Assembly (NCBI GenBank): GCA_013151835.1 | Contig: JAADHK010000132.1 | Span: 1-53,084 of the forward strand | Length of the DNA: 53,084 nt | Source of the DNA: Deltaproteobacteria bacterium | GTDB lineage: Bacteria; Desulfobacterota; Desulfobacteria; Desulfobacterales; Desulfosalsimonadaceae | Reading direction: 5' to 3' | Shown: positions 15,234-22,809 of the stretch, piece by piece | How positions within the stretch are numbered: the first letter of the stretch is position 1 | How the letters are laid out: the number at the start of each line of letters is the position of its first letter | Translations under genes and position numbers: made by a program | Notes under the pieces: model-generated | The model's input: the letters and a program-made list of their open reading frames with translations, nothing else | What the model was told of the DNA's origin: nothing | The model's database searches: none

Positions 15234-17258
15234 TCAACGAAATTTTTCGCATTGGTTCCGCACAACGGCTGGCGGGACAAGGCCGGGGGCCAGGGCATGT
15301 GCGTGTTCAAATTTTCCGCATGCATCGTCAAGCCGCCCCAGTTTGTAATAGGCGATCCCGAGGTTGTAAAGAGTCTGGGCATCGATCGGGTTCAGCAAAA
15401 GCGCCCGGTTGTAATGGCGGATCGCGGAGCCGGTATCCCCGGTTTTCTGGAATAAATCCCCGAGCCGGGCATGGGCCGCGCCATTGGCAGGATCGATCAA
15501 AACCGCCTTTTCAAGCAAATGTCTCGCCTCGTCCGTGAGGCCCTGTTGCAGCAAAAGGTAACCCAGATCATTTAAGGCGCCCACATTTTCCGGCGCCAGT
15601 AACAGGGCTTTTTGATATTGGAAAACCGCCTCATCCGGTTTTCCAATGTCGGCCAGAACCCCGGCAAGGTTGATTCTGATTGATGCGTCTTTGGGCGAAA
15701 GAATGACAGCCTTTTTATACTCAGCCGTAGCGGCTTCGGGCCGGCCGGTCTCCGCAAATACGTTGCCCAGATTATTGCGGGCATCGGCATTTTTCGGGTT
15801 TAAGGCCAGGGCGCGCATAAATTCCTTTTCCGCCCCGGGATAGCGCTTCAGCCTGCCGAGGCAATATCCCATATGATAATGGGTCTGGTCGAAATCGGGT
15901 TTTATCCTGTTAGCAGCCGCGAAATAGCCAAGGGCGGAAATATAATCCCGTCTTTTTTCCAGAAAGCATCCGAGATTAAAGTTGGGCCGGACTTTTCCCG
16001 GCGATTTTTTTACGCAATCGGCCCACAGTGAGACAGGATCGGCCCAGACTTTATTTCTTTGATACGTAAATATTGAAAAAAGGATAAAAACAGCGCAAAC
16101 GACCGGTATCCAGACCCGTTTGTCCCTGATTTTTCCCGCGAGTTCACGGATGATCCACAGCACTAAAAACATGGACGGCAGGTAGGTCCGGTGCTCGAAC
16201 ACCAATTCTAAGCCCACAAACGATGATTCGATAATGAGGTTTCCAAGAAACCAAAAAATTGCAAGGCCTAAAATCTTGTCTTTTCTGGCTGCATATATGC
16301 CCAGCACGACCAGCGCACAGATGGCAGTTATCGAAAGCACGGTTGTTGGCGGGTTTAAAATCGATGTTGAAACCGGGTAGGCGTAATCGAGATTCAGGCG
16401 GGACGGATAAGCAAAGAAAATGAGGCCGATATAATAGATGACGATCCGGGCCTCGGTAAAAAGCCGCTGCGAAAGATCAAACATCCGGTTGGCATATGAT
16501 CCCGTGATCCTGGCGATGGGGTGAGGCCCGAGATAAAAAAGGGCGATACCTGAAAATACGATCATACAGGCAGCGGCCGAAATCCATAATCTGCGATTGC
16601 CTTTTACCCGGTCGAAAAACAGCCATTCATAAAAAAGAATAAAAACCGGCAGGGTTGCGGCATTCTCCTTGGACATCAGGGCCAGGCAGCCCGAAAGGAC
16701 GGCCCCGGTAAAAAAAACGGCACTTTTCCATTTTTTAGCGGGCCGTTGCATCTGAATCCGCGCCTCGCCATAACACCAGAGCGAACTTACGAAAAACAGG
16801 GCGGATAGGCTCGTCATGCGCTGGCACACATATGTCACGGATTCGGTTTGAAGGGGGTGAACCATCCATATCATGGCCGCCGCAAGGGCGATGGTACGAA
16901 TTTTTTTTTCATTGCCGCCACCGGCTGGTAAGAGAAAAAGAACCTGAGTAAAAAGGAGGTAGACGAAAAACGCGGTAAAAATATGGATAGCGATATTGAC
17001 CAGATGATAGCCGAACGGCAAATACCCGCCAAAATAATAGTTTAACGCAAAACTTATCTTGGGCAGGGGACGATGGGCGGGAATTCCGGTGGTCGCCGCA
17101 GTCTTTAAGGTTGAAAAGGAAAGGTTTTTTACGTGAATTTGAGGCGCGTTTACAATGAAACTGTTATCGTCTAAAATAAACGGGGCATGTACGATGCCGG
17201 AATAAAGGATTGCGCAGATGACGGCCATTGCCCCTATGACAACGCATTGGCGTTTCAT
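15234..17258 (-). CDS. Polytopic membrane protein with C-terminal TPR array (TMTC/PMT-like)
   Basis: 674 residues from the ATG at 17258 (MKRQCVVIGAMAVIC); the upstream extension overlaps the neighbouring gene and is rejected. The first 410 residues hold about nine or ten membrane spans, with FILDDNSFIVNAP after the first span and FVYLLFTQ, WMVHPLQTESVTYVCQRMTS and FEHRTYLPSMFLVLW later. The acidic DD loop and the HPLQTE/EHRTYLPS motifs resemble DUF1736/TMTC-type glycosyltransferase-like proteins. Residues 440-670 are six or seven TPR repeats with the usual spacing (ALNPKNADARNNLGNVFAET, SPKDASIRINLAGVLADIGK). It may be an O-mannosyl-type transferase or an assembly scaffold; function is not established. 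It starts 11 bp after the DUF3786 gene stop. Confidence 0.8.
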   Translation of the reverse strand: MKRQCVVIGAMAVICAILYSGIVHAPFILDDNSFIVNAPQIHVKNLSFSTLKTAATTGIPAHRPLPKISFALNYYFGGYLPFGYHLVNIAIHIFTAFFVYLLFTQVLFLLPAGGGNEKKIRTIALAAAMIWMVHPLQTESVTYVCQRMTSLSALFFVSSLWCYGEARIQMQRPAKKWKSAVFFTGAVLSGCLALMSKENAATLPVFILFYEWLFFDRVKGNRRLWISAAACMIVFSGIALFYLGPHPIARITGSYANRMFDLSQRLFTEARIVIYYIGLIFFAYPSRLNLDYAYPVSTSILNPPTTVLSITAICALVVLGIYAARKDKILGLAIFWFLGNLIIESSFVGLELVFEHRTYLPSMFLVLWIIRELAGKIRDKRVWIPVVCAVFILFSIFTYQRNKVWADPVSLWADCVKKSPGKVRPNFNLGCFLEKRRDYISALGYFAAANRIKPDFDQTHYHMGYCLGRLKRYPGAEKEFMRALALNPKNADARNNLGNVFAETGRPEAATAEYKKAVILSPKDASIRINLAGVLADIGKPDEAVFQYQKALLLAPENVGALNDLGYLLLQQGLTDEARHLLEKAVLIDPANGAAHARLGDLFQKTGDTGSAIRHYNRALLLNPIDAQTLYNLGIAYYKLGRLDDACGKFEHAHALAPGLVPPAVVRNQCEKFR

Positions 17259-17269
17259 ATGCCATTTTC

Positions 17270-17884
17270 TCACCGGCCGAGGGCCGCAAGCCGGTAAACA
17301 ACCATGCCCGCAAGCCATGCCGCATCTTCGGGGGAAAGAAAATTTCCGGCGGTCTTGTCAAAGAGAATATTGGCCGATGCCTCGAACTCCTCGTCTCCCT
17401 CCCAGATAATTATCCGTAAAGGAACCTTGGGAAACACGGAAAACTCGAACCCTGCGTCGCCTTCCTCTATTTTTTTACCATTGATCATAGGGGCGGCGAC
17501 GTTCAAGGCCGCAATATTTTCGCCGAACACCTTTTTTGCGGGATCGGCCGCTCGTTTTACAAAGGCCGAAAAATAGAATGCCGCCCCAGGGATTTCACGG
17601 TAGGCGATCCACTTGCCGGAAGGAATGATATCCGACATGGCGGCGATATAGTGGAGGATAAGAATCTGCTCTGCAATGGGGACTTCCTTTTCCGGTTCAT
17701 CGGCGTCATTAAACACGAAATCAGGATATGACACGAAATAGGTACGGTTTAAAAACGGCACCGTCAACGTCCGGCCGTCTGTGATGGAAAATCCGCTGGT
17801 CCCGGCAATGGCCTCGAGTGATTCCAAAGCCAGAGCCTTTACCGCGATCTTTTTCGCATTTACATAATCATCCACCCGCGCCAT
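17270..17884 (-). CDS. DUF3786-like protein next to the acs cluster
   Basis: 204 residues from the ATG at 17884, chosen over one 27 bp upstream because GGAAGGGGG stands 7 bp before it. Features are DYVNAKKIAVKALA at the start, LTVPFLNRTYFVSYPDFVF, EVPIAEQILILHYIAAM, GKWIAYREIPGAAFYFSAF and, near the end, FPKVPLRIIIWEGDEEFEAS. These match my recollection of DUF3786, soluble proteins often found beside corrinoid/CODH genes in anaerobes, with unknown activity. A possible terminator hairpin separates it from acsE, so it may start its own transcript with the TPR gene. Confidence 0.65.
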   Translation of the reverse strand: MARVDDYVNAKKIAVKALALESLEAIAGTSGFSITDGRTLTVPFLNRTYFVSYPDFVFNDADEPEKEVPIAEQILILHYIAAMSDIIPSGKWIAYREIPGAAFYFSAFVKRAADPAKKVFGENIAALNVAAPMINGKKIEEGDAGFEFSVFPKVPLRIIIWEGDEEFEASANILFDKTAGNFLSPEDAAWLAGMVVYRLAALGR

Positions 17885-17911
17885 GGCATGCCCCCTTCCC
17901 GCAAACAACAA

Positions 17912-17938
17912 AGCCCCGCCCCGTTATGGGGCAGGGCT
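17912..17938 (-). terminator. Possible intrinsic terminator after acsE
   Basis: AGCCC-c-GCCCC / GGGGC-a-GGGCT forms a strong stem with a GTTAT loop and one mismatch. On the minus strand it is followed by TTTGTTGTTT. It lies between acsE and the DUF3786 gene, downstream of acsE, and would separate the two transcripts. The tail is not a clean T-run. Confidence 0.5.
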
Positions 17939-17950
17939 CATGAGCATATA

Positions 17951-17976
17951 CGTTCCCACGCCGGAGCGTGGGAACG
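17951..17976. repeat. Extragenic palindrome
   Basis: CGTTCCCACGC (17951-17961) pairs perfectly with GCGTGGGAACG (17966-17976) around the loop CGGA. This CGTTCCCACGC-type hairpin is a familiar dispersed extragenic repeat. It stands beside the terminator-like hairpin in the acsE/DUF3786 gap. Confidence 0.75.
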
Positions 17977-18077
17977 AGATCATATATTTACAATCGCCGG
18001 GTAAGAAACCCGGTCTACTATATGGACGCCGAAATTTCACGGCTCCAAAATGCCATAAAAAGCTTTTTACGGAGTCG

Positions 18078-18968
18078 TTATAGTTCGAGCCAGGAGTCGG
18101 AATAAAGCTTCCGGCCGAGAATAACATCTACGGTCTTAACGTAATCGGCCAGTTCCTTTTCCAGCTCCGACGGATCAGGAGCCGTACCGTCCATGGCCTT
18201 GTGCACTATCTCCACGATGTCAGGACGCTTGCCCTTGGCAATGGCGGTGAGTTTTTCGTCCAGGGGATCCGAAATCACGGAAAGCATGCCGTTGCGCTCA
18301 AGCATCACCATGTAGGTCTGGTTTAAGATTGGCCTAAGATATACCGGGGGACCGTTTGAAATATTTGAAAGTCCGCAGGTGCTCTTTGCGCCCGGCGCGA
18401 TATCGCCAATCATGCTCTGGAATTCAAGAAGGCTTACGCTCTGCTGCTGCTGAATGTTTACGGGCGTCACAATACCGTCGACCCATATCTTCTCATTTTC
18501 AATGCCGGCTTCGTTTGCGGCGTAAAGCAGTTCCACGCAGAGAGCGGCCCGTTCGTTTTCGTCCCGGGGCAGCCCTTCGGGCCCCCACATCAACGCGATA
18601 AAGTCCGCCTTATATTCAGCCGCAATGGGAATCATCTTTTCATACCGTGCCGGCCGGCACATGATCGAGTTGATTATCGGCGACTGTTTTGTCGGCTTGT
18701 ACACCTTAAGGCCCGCCTCGATTGCCTCGATGTTTGAGGAGTCAAGAATCAGGGGGATATCGTCCACCACTTCCTGGACGGTCTGGATAACCCACGGCAT
18801 CAGCTCGGGGCCGTCCTTTTTTGCCGGGCCCAGGTTGATGTCTATGTAATCCATGCCCTTTTCCTTCTGAAACAGGGCCTCTTCCTGGATCGGTTTGGGA
18901 TCCCGCTCCTTAAACGCCTTGCCGATCTTCGTTGACATTACATTCAGGCTTTCGCCGAAACAAAGCAT
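18078..18968 (-). CDS. acsE: Methyltetrahydrofolate:corrinoid/iron-sulfur protein methyltransferase
   Basis: 296 residues; the Moorella enzyme is about 262, and the extra length is a C-terminal helical tail (SELEKELADYVKTVDVIL). It moves the methyl group of methyl-tetrahydrofolate to cob(I)amide on AcsCD, in the cytosol. The pterin-binding TIM-barrel signature is plain: FGESLNVMSTKIGKAF at the start, GMDYIDINLGPAKKDG, PLILDSSNIEAIEAGL and STCGLSNISNGPP, whose Asn assists pterin binding. It follows acsC by 105 bp; that gap contains a 59-bp perfect palindrome. GGAGG lies 6 bp before the ATG. Confidence 0.93.
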   Translation of the reverse strand: MLCFGESLNVMSTKIGKAFKERDPKPIQEEALFQKEKGMDYIDINLGPAKKDGPELMPWVIQTVQEVVDDIPLILDSSNIEAIEAGLKVYKPTKQSPIINSIMCRPARYEKMIPIAAEYKADFIALMWGPEGLPRDENERAALCVELLYAANEAGIENEKIWVDGIVTPVNIQQQQSVSLLEFQSMIGDIAPGAKSTCGLSNISNGPPVYLRPILNQTYMVMLERNGMLSVISDPLDEKLTAIAKGKRPDIVEIVHKAMDGTAPDPSELEKELADYVKTVDVILGRKLYSDSWLEL

Positions 18969-19005
18969 ACATAACCTCCATTTGAATTTGTTATAAAAGA
19001 GGAGA

Positions 19006-19064
19006 GGGGACGTTCATGAATTAATGCGAAATTTTAAATTTCGCATTAATTCATGAACGTCCCC
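19006..19064. repeat. 59-bp near-perfect palindrome between acsC and acsE
   Basis: Arms 19006-19034 and 19036-19064 are perfect inverted repeats of 29 bp with a single central base. The outer part begins GGGGACGTTCATGAATTAAT. This sequence resembles a known dispersed palindromic element of transposase-linked REP type. In RNA it would form a very long stem between two cistrons. Confidence 0.95.
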
Positions 19065-19073
19065 ATCATCGTT

Positions 19074-20414
19074 TTATCTATTTTTAAGAACGGCCGGGAG
19101 ATGGGGCGCTTCCCTCGGCCCGACCAGAATTTTCCAGCCCGGGAGTTCCTCTTCCATTTCACCGACAATGGCGGCTGCGTAACCGGGAATAATGATCTCC
19201 TTGTTTTTGACCTTGTCGGCAATCCCGCTTTTCTTGACGAAAGTTCCAACATCATCGCCCGCGAACTTTCCGGCGGCCCAGGCCGTGAGCACGGAAAGTC
19301 CCTCGGTATCTTTTATCAAAAGCCAGGCCGGAACCTTGCTTCCTTCTATTTCACCCGATACGATAAAATAGGTCAGGGCGAAATTGGTGGTGACCAGAAC
19401 GGGTGAATTCTCATCCGGGTTATTTACCGGATAGATGCCTTCGGTAACGGTCATGGGCCGCTGCGGGTCCGTATAGATATTGAGGCGCTCGAGCAGCAGC
19501 GGGAAAAGAAGTTCTGGCGAAAAATCGGAAAAAACGGCTATTGCACCGTATTTTGCGATAAACATCGCACCGATTAAGCCTTCCATGTCCGGATTTGATG
19601 CCATCTCGCACGGAAATGTGATGGTGGGATAACCCAGAGCCCTGTTGGATGCCTTGAGGGCGGACCTTCGCATGGCCACCTGGTCGGCAAGGGCCTGCTT
19701 GATCTCCCGGGAGCCCGGATCGAGAACAAGCTGTTTCAAGCCCATGCCGGAAAGCTTTTCCGTCAGTGCTATCAGGCCATCCACGGAATCGGATTTTACC
19801 GCCAGGGGGAGATCGTTATCCCTGGCGAGCGCACCGTACTCATCGACATTATCCTTTGTCGCCGCATAGATCAGGGGCCGCTTGAATCCGCACGCCTCGA
19901 TCCCGGCCTTCATGACGTCTATATTTTCGGACACCAGGATCAGGTTGAACTCGGAGGTTTCCGCGATCGTTTTCGCCTTTGCGCCGAATGCGGCCGCATC
20001 GCCGTTTGCATCGTACAGGGCTACCATTTCCGGGCGAAGATTGAAACCAACCCGCTCATATTGAAAGGCATTCCATACTGAAAGCTTGGCGGTAAGGGCG
20101 GCATCATCAATGTCCGAGCCAATCCTGGCCGCAAGGACGGTCGGGTTGTAAAAAGTTTTTTCATGACGGTAGAGCACGGTCTCACCGCCGATGGTCCTTG
20201 CCCTGACCCCTTTTCCGATCTTTACCGGAAGAATCGGCGGCGCCGACGCCTCCGCCAGCTGCTCCCTGGCCTCGTCCGAGACATAGGGGCAGGAGTCCAG
20301 TTCCGCCTTCTTCGAGGCGAGATTCATGGCAAAGGCAAGGCAGGTGGGAACCCCGCATTCCTTGCAATTCGTCTTCGGAAGGAGCTTGAAAATCTGCATA
20401 CCGGTTAAAGCCAT
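19074..20414 (-). CDS. acsC: Corrinoid/iron-sulfur protein large (gamma) subunit
   Basis: 446 residues, as usual. The N-terminal domain carries the 4Fe-4S motif TNCKECGVPTCLAFAMNLA followed by DSCPYVS (four Cys within about 30 residues). This cluster reduces the corrinoid during reactivation. A TIM-barrel domain follows, and the C-terminal Rossmann-like domain (VLVTTNFALTYFIVSGEIEG, then IIPGYAAAIVGEMEEELPGW) binds the corrinoid and closes the protein. With AcsD it accepts the methyl group from AcsE and donates it to AcsB. The gap before it (from acsB) carries a 9-bp-arm hairpin and the gap after it a 59-bp palindrome. Confidence 0.95.
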   Translation of the reverse strand: MALTGMQIFKLLPKTNCKECGVPTCLAFAMNLASKKAELDSCPYVSDEAREQLAEASAPPILPVKIGKGVRARTIGGETVLYRHEKTFYNPTVLAARIGSDIDDAALTAKLSVWNAFQYERVGFNLRPEMVALYDANGDAAAFGAKAKTIAETSEFNLILVSENIDVMKAGIEACGFKRPLIYAATKDNVDEYGALARDNDLPLAVKSDSVDGLIALTEKLSGMGLKQLVLDPGSREIKQALADQVAMRRSALKASNRALGYPTITFPCEMASNPDMEGLIGAMFIAKYGAIAVFSDFSPELLFPLLLERLNIYTDPQRPMTVTEGIYPVNNPDENSPVLVTTNFALTYFIVSGEIEGSKVPAWLLIKDTEGLSVLTAWAAGKFAGDDVGTFVKKSGIADKVKNKEIIIPGYAAAIVGEMEEELPGWKILVGPREAPHLPAVLKNR

Positions 20415-20460
20415 TTTTTATCTCCTCGTTTTAGCTGTCCAAAAAATATCAATGTATATT

Positions 20461-20486
20461 GCCGGGGATGGAAAGCAATCCCCGGC
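20461..20486. repeat. Intercistronic hairpin between acsB and acsC
   Basis: GCCGGGGAT (20461-20469) pairs perfectly with ATCCCCGGC (20478-20486), loop of 8. No T-run follows on the minus strand, so an mRNA stability or processing role, or a dispersed repeat, is likelier than termination. Confidence 0.7.
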
Positions 20487-20507
20487 GACATTTATCCTTA
20501 ATTACGA

Positions 20508-22745
20508 TTATCCGACAATGGGAGCCATGGAAAGGGCCGGATGCCCCTTTTCCTTGAGGTAAGCCATTACCTCTTCTTCCGTGGTCCCGACGGTTTCATC
20601 GGCGATCATGTCATAGAGGTCCGGGTATCCCAGGGCCTTGCCCCGCTCGTCGATCCGCTCCTTTAATTCATCCTTGAGCATCTTGGGCATCCAGACCATC
20701 CGGAGGATGCCACCCTCCTCCACGTCCTTGGGGCCGTCGCCGCGCAGGAATTTCTTCTGGGTGACATTATACTTTGAATGGCCCAGGAAACCCGGTGAAC
20801 AGGCGCCGCCGCCCATGACGCCGGCAAGAGTCGTGAACTTCATGCCGCATGGGGTCTCACCGGGAAATTCACGGTTGACGGTCATGACGCCGTTACAGCC
20901 CGGCAGCACCGCCGCGATACATTCGCAGCACCCGCAGGTTGTCATTGGGTCGATGACGATGGAATAGAAATTATAATGATCCACGGCCCCGCGGGATGCC
21001 TTGGAGACGAACTCGTTTACGCCCTTCCACTGGCCGAGACGTTCATCAACGCATTCACCCTTTTCAATGGGCTGATTCGGTCCGGTGGGATTGATTTCAA
21101 AAGACGCCTTGCAGTCCATCCAGTTATATGCCCCGCAGAGTCCGGTCCGCTCGGGGCTTACCGAGCAGACATGGTTTGGTGCAAAAGACTGGCAAAGGGT
21201 GCATGAATAATAGGTTTCCACATCCTCGTCGCGCATTTTATCAACACGCTCGTCACGGGTCTTGTAGGCGGCCCGTGCCTCGGCCGTCAGCTTGTCCACG
21301 TCTTCCTTGTTGGTGTACAGGGTAACTTGGACCTTATCCAGAATTTTACCGAAATCCTGGTGAAGCTTTGCATGCAGGACAACGCCGATGTCCTTTAAGG
21401 TAAAGCCCTTTTCAACAGCGGCCTTGCCCACACGGACCCACGCGATATCGCGCTGTCCGATATGCATTACGCCCTGGATATAGTTTACAAGATGATGGAT
21501 CTGACGTTCGAGAATCGGCTCAAAGTCAGGCTGAAACTCACGGCCGGCCACCTGGACGAAAATGCCCAGGGGCAGGGTGTCGCCTTCGTTTAAGTCCGGG
21601 ATATCCTTTCCGATGACCTCGACCTTACCGTCTTCTATCTCCTTCATCTCGGCCGACTTGACCAGCTCGGTGCACTGGGTCTTGCCGCCGCCCATCTGGG
21701 AATGGAGATCCTTTCCGCGGACCCGCTCGCCTTCATACGCCGGGCCGAATGCACACGGAATCTTGATATCCGCGACCGTAACCTTAAGGCCGCGCACCTC
21801 GACCGAGCGCTGCACGATCTCGTCGTGGGCCACGTTGGCGACCACGTGTTCGTAGGTGCAGATACCTGTGGGAAGAATCTCCGGGATATCGGTATCGGCC
21901 AGTGTCGGGAAACCCCAGTTCACGCAACCCGCCGCAGCAGCACCCCATTCCGTGCCAATATCGCCGAGGGCGTTTACGAACGCGAAAATCCTGTCCTTGT
22001 TGTATTTGAGTATCCGCTTGTAATCTCCGGGCTGGACACCTCCGAATGACATGGCAGCGCGGTTTGCGAAACCTAGCGCGAAAACCGCAGAAGAAATATC
22101 GGGGCCGAACGGGACGATACGGGTGCCCCACCCGACCTGGACATCAAGCTCGATAAGCTGATCGATGACCGACGTTCCGTTATGTTGGGCCGCGCAGAAG
22201 ATGTAGAGATTCCGTTTCTGGTACTCTTCCACGATATTCTTTGCAATTTCAGCCGTGGGCGCCGAACCGACGATGGCGGCAAAACCCGGGGCCGAACCGT
22301 CCACGAATTCAACGCCCCGCTTCCTGAGGATGATATCATCGGCGGGACCGACCCATTTCTTACCATTTTCAAAGTCCGGTTCTTCCATGGATGCGCAGTA
22401 AAAATCCGGCTCCTTTACAATCCGAAGGGCTTCCTGGATTTCATAGGCGATGATGGCAGCCATTCCGGCGTCCAGAAGCGGCCCGAGATAAGGCAGATTA
22501 TGCTTCCCCTTGATATGCGGGGGGAGCAGCTTGCGCGCGAATTCCAATGGCGCTTTAAGGTCTTCAAGCGTTTCGACCTTCATTCCGGTAAGGGAATAGA
22601 TAACCGGCAGGAAATAACCGGTATTGGGAAATTCCACCTTTGTATCCGCGTTAAAGCTTTCAAGGGCGTTCCTGTATTCCCCTTCAACCGTTGACACTAC
22701 TTTGTAACCACCCTGAATGGCGGCAAATGCAACTAATTTTGACAT
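20508..22745 (-). CDS. acsB: Acetyl-CoA synthase (CODH/ACS beta subunit)
   Basis: 745 residues, the full bacterial length including the N-terminal domain that docks CODH and forms the CO tunnel. It joins CO, a methyl group from the corrinoid protein and CoA into acetyl-CoA at the Ni-Ni-4Fe4S A-cluster. The A-cluster ligands are visible: C515-x2-C518, C527 and C537 in YYSCTLCQSFAPNHVC and ERTGLCGAYNW, and the Cys-Gly-Cys at 604-606 in TTCGCCECIAAVLPGC. Start ATG (MSKLVAFAAIQGGYKVV) has GGAGG-type spacing upstream. The order cooS-acsB-acsC-acsE is a standard variant. Confidence 0.97.
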   Translation of the reverse strand: MSKLVAFAAIQGGYKVVSTVEGEYRNALESFNADTKVEFPNTGYFLPVIYSLTGMKVETLEDLKAPLEFARKLLPPHIKGKHNLPYLGPLLDAGMAAIIAYEIQEALRIVKEPDFYCASMEEPDFENGKKWVGPADDIILRKRGVEFVDGSAPGFAAIVGSAPTAEIAKNIVEEYQKRNLYIFCAAQHNGTSVIDQLIELDVQVGWGTRIVPFGPDISSAVFALGFANRAAMSFGGVQPGDYKRILKYNKDRIFAFVNALGDIGTEWGAAAAGCVNWGFPTLADTDIPEILPTGICTYEHVVANVAHDEIVQRSVEVRGLKVTVADIKIPCAFGPAYEGERVRGKDLHSQMGGGKTQCTELVKSAEMKEIEDGKVEVIGKDIPDLNEGDTLPLGIFVQVAGREFQPDFEPILERQIHHLVNYIQGVMHIGQRDIAWVRVGKAAVEKGFTLKDIGVVLHAKLHQDFGKILDKVQVTLYTNKEDVDKLTAEARAAYKTRDERVDKMRDEDVETYYSCTLCQSFAPNHVCSVSPERTGLCGAYNWMDCKASFEINPTGPNQPIEKGECVDERLGQWKGVNEFVSKASRGAVDHYNFYSIVIDPMTTCGCCECIAAVLPGCNGVMTVNREFPGETPCGMKFTTLAGVMGGGACSPGFLGHSKYNVTQKKFLRGDGPKDVEEGGILRMVWMPKMLKDELKERIDERGKALGYPDLYDMIADETVGTTEEEVMAYLKEKGHPALSMAPIVG

Positions 22746-22809
22746 GTTTTCCTCCTTCGTTGAGGATTTGTTTTATTTCAATTGGTAAAAAGCGTGCACT
22801 ATCCGCCCA

